NCBI RefSeq assembly: GCF_015714725.1
Contig: NZ_WBKM01000135.1
Span: forward strand, 30,290 to 94,289
Length of the DNA stretch: 64,000 nt
Direction: 5' to 3'
Source: Nostoc sp. WHI
Lineage (GTDB): Bacteria > Cyanobacteriota > Cyanobacteriia > Cyanobacteriales > Nostocaceae
In this document: piece after piece, positions 35,968 to 44,285 of the stretch
How positions within the stretch are numbered: position 1 is the stretch's first letter
Layout: each line of letters begins with the position of its first letter
Translations under genes and position numbers: made by a program
The notes under the pieces: generated by a model
The model's database searches: none
Told to the model about the DNA's origin: nothing
Seen by the model: only the letters and a program-made list of their open reading frames with translations

Positions 35968-37041
35968 TTACGCTCCAGCACTCAAAACTTCTTTGGCAAC
36001 AAGGCAGTCAAGTTGAATTTGTGTTTTCAGAGCTTCTAGAGAAGGAAATTTTTGTTCAGGGCGCAAAAATTTAACTAGCTGCACAGCCAGTTTTTTACCA
36101 TACAAATCACCTGACCAATCGAATAAATGTACTTCCGCAGATGAATAAGTACCATTTATGGTTGGGCGATTACCGATATTCATTACGCCCAAGCTCTCGC
36201 TAGGAGCGGCATCTGATGTTTCACTGATATTGAAAACGCGGACAGCATAGACTCCTTGGCAGGGCAAAAACTTTTCTTTTGGTAATTGCAGGTTGGCGGT
36301 GGGAAAGCCAATTGTTCTACCTAGTTGTTGACCTTGAACGACATCACCAAGGAGGGTGTAGGGGCGTCCTAGTAGTAGATTTGCGTTTTCGACATCTCCG
36401 TGTTCAAGGTTTTGGCGGATCAATGAAGTGCTAATGCGGACATCCTGAGTCGGAGTAGTACTAACACAACTGCTTTGGGTGGGCGAGTCACCTGTATAAG
36501 TTTGTAAGGGAACCACGGTAACGGGGATATTATGCTTGGCGGCAAGTAATTGCAAATCCTTGGCAGTACCACTACGCTTTTCGCCAAAACAAAAATCTTC
36601 CCCGATACTAATTCGCTGGCATCGCAGTTGTTGCACGAGAATTTTTTCGACGAATTCTTCGGGGGTCAAAGCAGACAACTCTTTGTCAAAGGGTAGTAGT
36701 ACCAGTTGTTCTACCCCAAGCGATCGCAATTGTTGGACTTTTTCATCCAGTGGCGTTAATAAAGTCCGGGGTTGCCCTGTAAAAAACTCCTGTGGATGGG
36801 GGTCAAAGGTGACAACTGTTGAGTAAATATATTCTTTATTTGTCAGTTGTTGATTTTCCTTTAACTGCGGATGACTGGCTACTAACAATTGACCACCAGC
36901 GTGCAAGACTGGTTGAATTACTTTTTGATGACCAAGATGAACACCATCAAACTTGCCAAGCGCAACAGCATTCGGCGTTAGCAGCCCTTCGGTCGAAGAA
37001 GCAACCCACACAGAACACCCATTTTGAGACAAATTTAGCAC
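35968..37041 (-). CDS. ribF: Bifunctional riboflavin kinase / FAD synthetase
   Basis: 357 residues, somewhat longer than usual because of N-terminal and central insertions. The FAD synthetase half has VALGKFDGVHLGHQKVI, VVTFDPHPQEFF and the GEDFCFGEKRSG nucleotidyl-transfer region, then ISTSLIRQNLEHGDVENANLLLGRPY. The riboflavin kinase half begins LGDVVQGQQLGRTIGFPTANL and ends GKKLAVQLVKFLRPEQKFPSLEAL. It makes FMN and FAD from riboflavin in the cytoplasm. No FMN riboswitch is evident upstream. Instead there is a 360-bp structured non-coding segment. Confidence 0.96.
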   Translation of the reverse strand: MLNLSQNGCSVWVASSTEGLLTPNAVALGKFDGVHLGHQKVIQPVLHAGGQLLVASHPQLKENQQLTNKEYIYSTVVTFDPHPQEFFTGQPRTLLTPLDEKVQQLRSLGVEQLVLLPFDKELSALTPEEFVEKILVQQLRCQRISIGEDFCFGEKRSGTAKDLQLLAAKHNIPVTVVPLQTYTGDSPTQSSCVSTTPTQDVRISTSLIRQNLEHGDVENANLLLGRPYTLLGDVVQGQQLGRTIGFPTANLQLPKEKFLPCQGVYAVRVFNISETSDAAPSESLGVMNIGNRPTINGTYSSAEVHLFDWSGDLYGKKLAVQLVKFLRPEQKFPSLEALKTQIQLDCLVAKEVLSAGA

Positions 37042-37104
37042 GTAGATTCTGAGATTTTAGGTTTATTTTAGCTATCAGCAGGAAGCTACCCTATGGTAAG
37101 CCGC

Positions 37105-37275
37105 CCTGAGGAGGACAGCTATTGTAAATGGGTTTGAACCTCCACCAACTGCCCATGAGGTCTTGAGCTTACGGGGAAATTGTAACGAGGTTTTACCCTA
37201 CCATCAGCCCCAAAAAAGGGCGTCTGTGTATGTCTGGGCTGAGTTGGTGAATCTACAAACTGTGTCCTCCTGTCG
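37105..37275. ncRNA. Candidate structured non-coding RNA (6S-like long hairpin), strand undetermined
   Basis: AGGAGGAC (37109-37116) pairs with GTCCTCCT (37264-37271). Inside, CACCAACT (37142-37149) pairs with AGTTGGTG (37242-37249), and GCCCA/TGGGC extends this helix across a small bulge. This gives one long interrupted hairpin of about 160 nt with a large asymmetric internal loop, the topology of 6S RNA. The segment is GC-richer than nearby spacers, and the frames across it do not look like protein. The 37042-37401 gap lies between ribF and an MBL hydrolase gene on the same strand. Identity with 6S is not established. Confidence 0.4.
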
Positions 37276-37401
37276 CCCTTCTGCTGTGGTCGGTGCTCCA
37301 ACAATTCTGGGCAGCACTGTCTCACTATGCAGCCAACAGATACGCTCTCGCGCTGAAAGCCTCTAATCACCAATCTAATCTAAAATCTCCGATCGCAATC
37401 T

Positions 37402-38298
37402 TTAGATAGAAAACTTGCTAACAGGAAAAGATTCTGATAATGAAACGGAGATGGGAACCTGAAGTACCATTCCTTCCCGTGCCATGATGGCACCAGGAAA
37501 TTTTGCAGCAGCTTGTTTTCCTACACGATCCAAAAAGTCGTCATTGTGCGCGGGGTCGTGGTGATAAATCACGAGAGTTTTGACGTTGGCAGCTTGTGCC
37601 ACTTTCACAGCTTCTTGCCATGTAGAATGTCCCCAGCCAATTCTTGGGGATGTTGGGGAGTGGTATTCTTCGTCAGTGTAGGTGGAATCGTAAATCAGAA
37701 TATCGGCATTACGAGCTAGCCACAGCACATTGTCATCGAGTCGGTCGGGAAAATGTTCGGTATCAGTCAGATAAGCAGCAGCACCACCCCGCCAGTTGAC
37801 GCGGTAGCCTACGGCTTCACCTGGATGGTTTAAAGGTGCTGTTTCTACCGTAACGTCATCAATGTGGATTGGTTGCCCCGGTCGAATGTCGTAGAAATTT
37901 AAATTGGCTTGCATAATCTGCAAGGGTACGGGAAAGTTCGGGTGCAACATCTGGTCATTGAGGCGCTGTTCAATGGTAGAACCATCAGGTGCGATCGCGC
38001 CGTAGATATGAAAGTCATTCCCCTTAACAAACCCTGGGGTAAAGAAGGGAAAACCCTGCATATGATCCCAGTGAGAGTGGGTAAAAAATATATGAGCTTC
38101 TAACGGCATTTGGCACAACATAGATTGCCCCAAAACATGTAGTCCCGTGCCAGCATCGAAAATTAAGCGTTTATCGCCCGCTTGCATTGATATGCAAGGG
38201 GTATTACCGCCGTAACGAACAGTGTATGGCCCTGGACTGGGGATGCTGCCGCGAACGCCCCAAAATTGTACGGTAAATTGGTTCTCTATCCTAGACAT
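37402..38298 (-). CDS. MBL-fold metallo-hydrolase
   Basis: 298 residues. VQFWGVRGSIPSPGPYTVRYGGNTPCI is the N-terminal signature of the PqqB/RNase Z-like group. The metal-binding HSHWDH is in FFTHSHWDHMQGFPFF. Later metal ligands lie in NHPGEAVGYRV, YLTDTEHF and VIYHHDPAHNDDFLD, with the DSTYTDEEY region typical of this group. Such proteins hydrolyse phosphodiester or related bonds, but the substrate is unknown. It is followed by the structured segment and then ribF on the same strand. Confidence 0.9.
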   Translation of the reverse strand: MSRIENQFTVQFWGVRGSIPSPGPYTVRYGGNTPCISMQAGDKRLIFDAGTGLHVLGQSMLCQMPLEAHIFFTHSHWDHMQGFPFFTPGFVKGNDFHIYGAIAPDGSTIEQRLNDQMLHPNFPVPLQIMQANLNFYDIRPGQPIHIDDVTVETAPLNHPGEAVGYRVNWRGGAAAYLTDTEHFPDRLDDNVLWLARNADILIYDSTYTDEEYHSPTSPRIGWGHSTWQEAVKVAQAANVKTLVIYHHDPAHNDDFLDRVGKQAAAKFPGAIMAREGMVLQVPISVSLSESFPVSKFSI

Positions 38299-38584
38299 AG
38301 GTATTGCTTGCTGGACTGAGCGGGCGATAATGGGAAAAATTGTTACTTATTTTGTCTAAGTTTATGCTGTCTGACCGATTTTGGTAGAGGGAGGATTTCT
38401 TGGTAAAACAGCATACCCTGTTTCTGGCTGATTGTGTAAATGTGGATGAAATACTGTCAGGTAAAATTTTCGAGTTTTTAGGGTGGATTTGTATCGGTTA
38501 TTTCAAGAGTGCCCCTACGTTATAGCCTACATTTTTCTTTGCTGCATTTAAATAACCCCAGTTTTGTCCTGATAATCAAATGAT

Positions 38585-39382
38585 TCACGGAAACTGGAAT
38601 TCCCAGTCAGACAATTTATCTAGTCCAGTTGCGTAGGTAAGATTGTATTGTAAGGGGGTAATACTGATATAGTTTTTACGTATAACATGTACATCTGTAG
38701 GTACATTTTGAGGCAGATTTAATCCGGTTGGGGGTTCTACATCCTCAATTACTTCTCCGGTTAACCAGTAGTACGTTTTTCCACGAGGATCAACTCGTTT
38801 ATCAAATACATCAATATAACGCCGCACTCCTTGACGGGTAAGAGTAACTCCGGCAATTTCTTCCCATTTAACAGCAGGAATATTAACGTTGAGCAACATC
38901 AAATCTGGTAGCGCTCTTTGCGCTAACTGATCTACGAGAATTTTGGCAAATTTAGCAGCAGGTTGAAAGTCTTTAGAGGTGTGGCTAGTAAGACTCAGCG
39001 CTATACTGGGAATGCCTTCAATTAGACCTTCCATTGCCGCAGAAACAGTGCCGGAATACAAAATTTCAGTTCCCAAATTCGCACCTTGATTAATGCCAGA
39101 GAGAACTAAATCGGGGGGAGTCTTTAATAAAGCCCACAGCGCCAATTTGACACAATCTGAAGGCGTACCATCGCAAGCCCAAGCTTTGATAGCGGGATGA
39201 AAAATCTCTTCAACGATTTCGGCGCGAATAGGTTGGTGTAGAGTTAAGGCATGTCCAGTTGCCGATCGCTCTCGATCTGGGCAAACTACAGTAACATCAT
39301 GACCTGCCTCTGCCAAGTAGTTGGCTAGGGTACGAATACCTAAGGCAGAAATGCCGTCATCATTGCTAATTAGTAATTTCAT
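38585..39382 (-). CDS. surE: 5'/3'-nucleotidase SurE
   Basis: About 265 residues; ATG at 39382 gives the canonical start [19 protein letters not shown], and an ATG two codons upstream (39388) is also possible. The metal-binding NDDG, the [13 protein letters not shown] loop and [28 protein letters not shown] are the SurE signatures. The protein dephosphorylates nucleoside monophosphates and short polyphosphates. In this family it is usually a dimer or tetramer in the cytoplasm. The upstream region consists of short tandem repeats. Confidence 0.96.
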   Translation of the reverse strand: MKLLISNDDGISALGIRTLANYLAEAGHDVTVVCPDRERSATGHALTLHQPIRAEIVEEIFHPAIKAWACDGTPSDCVKLALWALLKTPPDLVLSGINQGANLGTEILYSGTVSAAMEGLIEGIPSIALSLTSHTSKDFQPAAKFAKILVDQLAQRALPDLMLLNVNIPAVKWEEIAGVTLTRQGVRRYIDVFDKRVDPRGKTYYWLTGEVIEDVEPPTGLNLPQNVPTDVHVIRKNYISITPLQYNLTYATGLDKLSDWEFQFP

Positions 39383-39397
39383 AGTCATTGGTCATTA

Positions 39398-39424
39398 GTT
39401 ATTTGTTATTTGTTATTTGTTATA
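39398..39424. repeat. Short tandem repeat (TTATTTG)
   Basis: About four consecutive copies of the 7-mer TTATTTG lie just upstream of surE. A different tract, built of TAATGAC/CAATGAC units, lies at 39620-39665 and runs into the pheS start codon. Both are the short tandemly repeated sequences typical of heterocystous cyanobacteria. Confidence 0.75.
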
Positions 39425-39661
39425 AGCCATTTGTCAATGTCGCAGGTCACAGGCGGCAAAAAAACATATATACTCACTAGTACACTGTGGCGGAAGTTTG
39501 CCTACTTTTAACAAGTTGCTCTGAGCAACTTGTCTAACCCGTTGTTTAGTTAATTGAGATGTTAGTGTTAATGGCATAGCTGTATGTTTATTTATCAAGC
39601 AGTTGAGAGCTTTTGACTATAGACTAATGACTAATGACCAATGACCCATGACGAATAACTA

Positions 39662-40654
39662 ATGACTAGCAATTTAGAAGCTCAACTTTTAGCACTGCGG
39701 CAGTCAGGAGAAAAAGCGATCGCAGCCGCTGATACCCTAGAACGCCTAGAAGAACTCAGAGTGAACTATCTGGGTAAGAAAGGGGAACTGGGGGCACTGT
39801 TGCGAAGTATGGGGCAGATGAGCGCAGAGGAACGACCAATAATTGGAGCGATCGCTAATACAGTCAAAGAATCCCTGCAAACTAGTCTAGACCAGCAACG
39901 AGTCGCTTTGGAAGCCGCGCAAATCCAGGTACAGTTAGAGGCTGAAACTCTGGATGTAACTATGCCGGGAATTTACAGTCCCCAAGGTCGCATTCATCCC
40001 CTCAATGGTATTATCGACCGCGCACTGGATATTTTTGTCGGTATGGGTTACACCGTGGCTCAAGGGCCAGAGATGGAAACAGATTACTACAATTTCGAGG
40101 CTCTCAATACCCCCCCTGACCACCCCGCCCGTGATATGCAGGATACTTTCTACCTGCCAGATGGTAATCTTTTACGGACTCATACCTCGTCAGTGCAAAT
40201 TCGTTACATGGAAAGAGAAGAACCACCGATCCGGGTTGTGGCTCCAGGGCGAGTTTATCGACGAGATAATGTAGACGCGACTCACTCAGCAGTTTTCCAT
40301 CAAATAGAACTTTTAGCCATTGACGAGGGATTAACTTTTACAGACCTCAAAGGCACAATTAAGGTATTTTTACAAGCAATATTTGGCGAGTTACCAATTC
40401 GCTTCCGCGCCAGTTATTTCCCCTTTACTGAACCCTCGGCTGAGGTGGATTTACAGTGGAATGGGCGCTGGCTGGAGGTGATGGGCTGCGGTATGGTCGA
40501 TCCAAATGTACTTAAGTCTGTGGGTTATGACCCAGAAATTTATACAGGGTTTGCTGCTGGTTTTGGTGTAGAGCGCTTTGCAATGGTGTTACATCAAATC
40601 GATGATATTCGTCGCTTGTATGCTAGCGATTTGCGGTTTTTGCAGCAATTTTAG
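39662..40654 (+). CDS. pheS: Phenylalanyl-tRNA synthetase alpha subunit
   Basis: 330 residues, normal length. The N-terminal coiled coil ([20 protein letters not shown]) is the tRNA-binding part. Class II motifs are [31 protein letters not shown] and [20 protein letters not shown] (motif 2), and [32 protein letters not shown] (motif 3). The alpha subunit carries the catalytic site of the alpha2-beta2 enzyme. pheT is not in the window, as expected for cyanobacteria where the two genes are unlinked. The ATG lies inside a TAATGAC repeat. A terminator follows. Confidence 0.97.
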   Translation: MTSNLEAQLLALRQSGEKAIAAADTLERLEELRVNYLGKKGELGALLRSMGQMSAEERPIIGAIANTVKESLQTSLDQQRVALEAAQIQVQLEAETLDVTMPGIYSPQGRIHPLNGIIDRALDIFVGMGYTVAQGPEMETDYYNFEALNTPPDHPARDMQDTFYLPDGNLLRTHTSSVQIRYMEREEPPIRVVAPGRVYRRDNVDATHSAVFHQIELLAIDEGLTFTDLKGTIKVFLQAIFGELPIRFRASYFPFTEPSAEVDLQWNGRWLEVMGCGMVDPNVLKSVGYDPEIYTGFAAGFGVERFAMVLHQIDDIRRLYASDLRFLQQF

Positions 40655-40727
40655 GTAATTGATTCAAAGATAGAATGGGCTAATTGCATAAGTCACTAAT
40701 TACCCATAAACTTAGGATTACACCGAG

Positions 40728-40754
40728 AAGCCTGCTTGTTTTGCAGGCTTTTGA
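40728..40754 (+). terminator. Intrinsic terminator after pheS
   Basis: AAGCCTGC (40728-40735) pairs with GCAGGCTT (40743-40750) across TTGTTTT and is followed by TTGAAGCTTTTTATTG. It lies 74 bp after the pheS stop. Confidence 0.75.
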
Positions 40755-40906
40755 AGCTTTTTATTGTTTAGTTCTGACAGTTTAGTTTTGTTTATTGCAG
40801 CTTGATGATGATCAAAAGTTAACTGTCTTAGCCTGAAAGATAGAAATAAAAAAATTGGCTAACCTGGCAAAAATTTCCATATTCTCAACAAAATTGGAGT
40901 AAAACC

Positions 40907-42013
40907 ATGGGACTTCAGGAAGAAATCGACAAAATGAGACAAGAGATTAGAGCCGATCACTATTCCATGTCTATTGGGGAATGGATCAGCCTATATGAAA
41001 ATGCAGAAATTGATATACATCCAGAGTTTCAAAGGTTTTTTCGTTGGGATAAGAGTCAAAAGACAAGCTTGATAGAATCAATTTTACTAGGTATACCTAT
41101 TCCACCAATTTTTGTTTCTCAACGTGAGGATGGAGTATGGGATGTTGTAGATGGTCTTCAAAGATTATCAACGATATATGAGTTTATTGGAAAACTAAAG
41201 GATGAAGATAAAAAGCCTCTAGATCCATTGGTTCTTGACAAAACTAAATATTTGCCAAATCTGGAAGGTAAAAAGTGGGAAGATCCATACGATATACCAA
41301 ATTCTCTAACGCAAGTTCAGAGATTGTTAATCAAAAGAGCAAAGATTGATGCAACTATTCTTCTAAAAGAAAGTGATGAAATTGCAAAATATGAGTTATT
41401 TCAGAGATTAAATAATGGGGGATCAATAGCTACTCCGCAAGAGATTAGAAACTGCATTTTAGTAATGTTTAACAGAGAAATGTTCCATTGGGTTAAAAAG
41501 TTAAGTCAAAATGAAATGTTTAGGGAGTGTATAGCTTTAAGTGAGAGGCCTATTGAAGAACAATATGATATTGAGCTACTAATCAGGTTTTTAGTGTTCC
41601 GTACTCTTGAAGAAAGAGACATGAAAAAAATAGGTAATGATTTAAGTGGCTTTTTGACTGATAAGATGGTAGAAATGGCTAAGAATAAAGAGTTTAATTA
41701 TACTGAAGAAGAAGCTGCATTTAATAAAACATTTGAAATTTTATATGAACAAATGGGAAGTGATAGTTTTCGTAGATATGCGCCTAACAAAGATAAGTTT
41801 TTAGGAGGATTTTTAGTTTCTGCTTATGAGGTAATTGCTTTAGGAATTGGTTACAACTATGAACAGTTATCTCATTCACATATCAATATAAGTGAAAAAG
41901 TAAAACAAATTTGGACAAATCCTGAATACACAAATTCTTCAGGCTCAGGTACTACTGCACAGCGAAGAGTACCAAAACTAGTTCCCTTTGGTCGTCAAAT
42001 GTTTCAGCCATGA
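40907..42013 (+). CDS. DUF262 (ParB/GmrS-like) protein of a two-gene defence-like operon
   Basis: 368 residues. The N-terminal DUF262 domain is clear: IHPEFQRFFRWDKSQKTSLIESILLGIPIPPIFVSQ, then VWDVVDGLQRLSTIYEF, with the DGLQR nucleotide-binding motif. The remaining two thirds are helical (FQRLNNGGSIATPQEIRNCILVMF is the conserved N-G-G...P-E-I-R region). DUF262 is the NTP-binding domain of GmrSD-like and other anti-phage enzymes. No HNH domain (DUF1524) is present, and the effector is probably the HEPN protein encoded downstream through a 4-nt ATGA overlap. Composition is AT-rich compared with pheS, suggesting acquisition. Confidence 0.92.
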   Translation: MGLQEEIDKMRQEIRADHYSMSIGEWISLYENAEIDIHPEFQRFFRWDKSQKTSLIESILLGIPIPPIFVSQREDGVWDVVDGLQRLSTIYEFIGKLKDEDKKPLDPLVLDKTKYLPNLEGKKWEDPYDIPNSLTQVQRLLIKRAKIDATILLKESDEIAKYELFQRLNNGGSIATPQEIRNCILVMFNREMFHWVKKLSQNEMFRECIALSERPIEEQYDIELLIRFLVFRTLEERDMKKIGNDLSGFLTDKMVEMAKNKEFNYTEEEAAFNKTFEILYEQMGSDSFRRYAPNKDKFLGGFLVSAYEVIALGIGYNYEQLSHSHINISEKVKQIWTNPEYTNSSGSGTTAQRRVPKLVPFGRQMFQP

Positions 42014-42675
42014 AAATACGTACCGTAGAGCAGCTTAGTGATAAGCTGGCAGAAGAACTTGCATGGCGAAAAATAGAACTTTCAGCATTGAAAGCCCTAA
42101 TTGATTTAAAGTCATTCTCGTCAGGAAAACAAAAGGCATTACTTCGTAGTGGAATCACCATGCTTTATGCTCATTGGGAGGGGTTTATCAAGGTAGCAGC
42201 CAATACTTACTTAGAGTTTGTTGCTATGCAGGGTCTTCCTTATAATAAACTTTCCAACAATTTTATAGCATTGGCAATGAAAGATAAGTTGGATCAAGCA
42301 AATCAAACAAATAAAGCAACTATATACAATGAAGTCGCAGAATTTTTTATAACAAAACTGACAGAGCGAAGTGTAATAAAATACGAAAATAGAATTGCGA
42401 CATCTAATTTATCATCATCAGTTTTTAAAGAAATAGTATGTATGCTAGGTTTAGATTACAGTTTATATGAATCAAAAGAAGTACTAATAGATCAAAAATT
42501 ACTAAAGAAAAGAAATATGATTGCTCATGGAAACTCTCTTGATATAAATGAAGAAGACTATGATGAATTACACGGAGAAATAGTAGCGATAATCGATCTT
42601 TTCCGTAATCAGATAGATAATTGTGCGTCTACAAAACAATATTATTGCCAAAGTACATCTATCACATCGCTTTAA
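42010..42675 (+). CDS. MAE_28990/MAE_18760-like HEPN nuclease
   Basis: 221 residues. SALKALIDLKSFSSGKQKALLRSGITMLYAHWEGFIKVAANTYLEFV is the typical N-terminal helix pair of the MAE_28990 HEPN family. Near the C-terminus is KKRNMIAHGNS, the RX4-6H ribonuclease motif (Arg-Asn-Met-Ile-Ala-His). HEPN proteins of this kind are predicted RNases. It starts in the stop of the DUF262 gene (ATGA), which implies a stoichiometric complex. I infer an NTP-regulated RNA-cleaving defence module. Confidence 0.88.
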   Translation: MKIRTVEQLSDKLAEELAWRKIELSALKALIDLKSFSSGKQKALLRSGITMLYAHWEGFIKVAANTYLEFVAMQGLPYNKLSNNFIALAMKDKLDQANQTNKATIYNEVAEFFITKLTERSVIKYENRIATSNLSSSVFKEIVCMLGLDYSLYESKEVLIDQKLLKKRNMIAHGNSLDINEEDYDELHGEIVAIIDLFRNQIDNCASTKQYYCQSTSITSL

Positions 42676-42745
42676 CATGAAAATAAGCGGCAATCAAATT
42701 TAGGCAAACACGGGTTTTCAAGCTAATTGGGAGAGGATTGATGCA

Positions 42746-43444
42746 ATGCAAGATGAAGACATTGATCTTTCTGACATTCCAGAAGTGACTGAAGAACAGA
42801 TGAAGCAAGCGGTACTGCGGGTTGGCGGAAAACCTACTGAACGGGTTCAACAGCGTGGCAAACGTCTAACGCTTGAGGAATATCTTAAGTATGACGATCG
42901 CACGGATAGCCAATATGAACTGGTGGCAGGTGAGTTAGTTGCAATGCCACCCGAAAGCCCAAAAAATGTCCAGATATCTCTCTTTTTGCTAGTCAATTTC
43001 CTCAAGTTCGTCCCGTTCAATCGGCTAAGTAACAAAGTTGAAATTGTTGTTGCTGGTTCTCGTGCAACAACTCGCATTCCTGACTTAGTTGTGCTGACGG
43101 ATGAACTTGCAACAGCCTTAGAAGGTGCAACGCGATCCACAATTACTCTGGATATGCCACCTCCGGCATTAGTTGTTGAAGTTGTTTCTCCTGGCAAAGT
43201 TAATGAAAACCGGGACTATCGCTACAAACGTTCCGAATATGCCGCAAGGGGAATTGCTGAATATTGGATTGTTGATCCACAAATAAATGCAGTTACCGTA
43301 CTGATATTAGTTGACGGGTTTTATGAAGAAACCAGATTTACAGGAAATATTGCGATCGCATCTACCATTTTCCCAGAATTACAGCTAACCGCAGAGCAAG
43401 TACTCAAAGCTGGAGAAAGCAATGCGGACGATGCCATTTCTTAG
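42746..43444 (+). CDS. Uma2 family putative endonuclease with an extra N-terminal segment
   Basis: 232 residues. From about residue 40 it is a standard Uma2 protein: LTLEEYLKYDDRTDSQYELVAGELVAMPPES, then RIPDLVVLTDEL, PALVVEVVSPGKVNENRDYRYKRSEYAARGIAEYWIVDP with the PD...E-V...K active-site layout. The first 38 residues (DLSDIPEVTEEQMKQAVLRVGGKP) look like the N-terminus of BrnA-type antitoxins rather than of Uma2. The ribosome binding site GGAGAGG is 11-13 bases upstream of the ATG. It follows the HEPN gene by 70 bp but has its own spacing. Confidence 0.87.
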   Translation: MQDEDIDLSDIPEVTEEQMKQAVLRVGGKPTERVQQRGKRLTLEEYLKYDDRTDSQYELVAGELVAMPPESPKNVQISLFLLVNFLKFVPFNRLSNKVEIVVAGSRATTRIPDLVVLTDELATALEGATRSTITLDMPPPALVVEVVSPGKVNENRDYRYKRSEYAARGIAEYWIVDPQINAVTVLILVDGFYEETRFTGNIAIASTIFPELQLTAEQVLKAGESNADDAIS

Positions 43445-43488
43445 TAAAAATTTAAAATAAAGACAGGCGAAGTAATTGGAGCCAACTT

Positions 43489-43830
43489 ATGAAGGTACAG
43501 CACCCCCTATTCTCCCAAGTTGCCTTAGCACAGGACTTACCAGAATACAACCTGAAACGAGGGAATGTTGCAACAATTGTGGAACATTACCCCATGCCTG
43601 AAGGGCAAGAGGACGGGTATAGTTTGGAAGGGTTTGATCTGCCCCATGTGACGATCGAAGTACCAGCATCTCAAATTATCCCCATTGCCCAGTGGCAGCA
43701 AGAAGAAATGATTTTAGCCAAGTTACGCCAGCTATCTGGAGCGAGGCTATTGCAATTACAAGACTATCTTGATTTTCTCTTGCAAAAAGAAGAGTCTGAA
43801 CATCAGAGTAGGTTCAAATCTCCCACTTAA
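43489..43830 (+). CDS. DUF4926 domain protein
   Basis: 113 residues. LFSQVALAQDLPEYNLKRGNVATIVEHYP and GYSLEGFDLPHVTIEVPASQI are the DUF4926 pattern, a small beta domain common next to toxin-antitoxin-like genes. The C-terminal LRQLSGARLLQLQDYLDFLLQKEESE resembles a DUF2281-type helix. The last six codons (RFKSPT) are encoded by a duplicated fragment of the S9 peptidase gene, so the original C-terminus may have been replaced. Function unknown. Confidence 0.75.
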   Translation: MKVQHPLFSQVALAQDLPEYNLKRGNVATIVEHYPMPEGQEDGYSLEGFDLPHVTIEVPASQIIPIAQWQQEEMILAKLRQLSGARLLQLQDYLDFLLQKEESEHQSRFKSPT

Positions 43831-43905
43831 GTATTTGGCGAGAAAATCCGCGGCGATCGCATCCCTCGCTCAAACCATTTTCTAGTCTGCCAAACCAACC
43901 TGCTG
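43811..43905 (-). pseudogene. Duplicated 3' fragment of the S9 peptidase gene
   Basis: GGTTCAAATCTCCCACTTAA, then GTATTTGGCGAGAAAATCCG and onward, is about 80% identical to 44325-44420 in the same orientation. That region is the 3' end of the peptidase gene (C-terminal coding sequence around AEEFLAKYLGGRFEP). It lies some 510 bp outside the intact gene. Either a second peptidase gene has been lost or the end was duplicated when the DUF4926/DUF433 genes entered. Confidence 0.75.
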
Positions 43906-43963
43906 CTGACCATAACTATTGGTAAACTAAAGGCAACGCCAGTTCTGCTGAGTGATTTATTCT

Positions 43964-44263
43964 ATGTTCGCTGAAACTTCCTCACGCTACGTTACCCGTA
44001 ACCCTGAAATTTTGAGTGGAGAGCCACTTATTATAGGTACTCGGACATCTGTTCGTGCCATTGTCGGTTTGTGGCGGTTGGGGATTATGCCAGAAGAAAT
44101 CCTGAACCATCTGCCACATCTGACCTTAGCACAAGTGTTTGATGCCTTGAGTTTTTATCTCGATCATCAGGCAGAGATTAATGAATACATTGAGCGAAAC
44201 CGAATACCTGATAAGTTAATACATCTATCTGTAATTAAAAATATTAAGGTGGTTGGTGAATGA
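43964..44263 (+). CDS. DUF433 family protein
   Basis: 99 residues from the ATG at 43964 (a GTG at 43952 is possible). YVTRNPEILSGEPLIIGTRTSVRAIVGLWRLGIMPEEILNHLPHLTLAQVFDALSFYLDHQAEINEYIERN is the DUF433 signature. No DUF5615 toxin follows; the next gene is the convergent S9 peptidase 22 bp away. So it is a solitary antitoxin-like protein, or its partner was lost. Confidence 0.83.
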   Translation: MFAETSSRYVTRNPEILSGEPLIIGTRTSVRAIVGLWRLGIMPEEILNHLPHLTLAQVFDALSFYLDHQAEINEYIERNRIPDKLIHLSVIKNIKVVGE

Positions 44264-44285
44264 CACTAACCACCATTTTGAAACT

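Noticed and set aside
37119..37373. 84-codon frame upstream of ribF
   Set aside because: The translation is Arg/Gln/Pro-rich with no protein-like pattern, and the DNA forms nested helices; a structured RNA is more likely.
35968..37401. FMN riboswitch ahead of ribF
   Set aside because: The conserved RFN-element sequences were not found in the upstream region on the coding strand.
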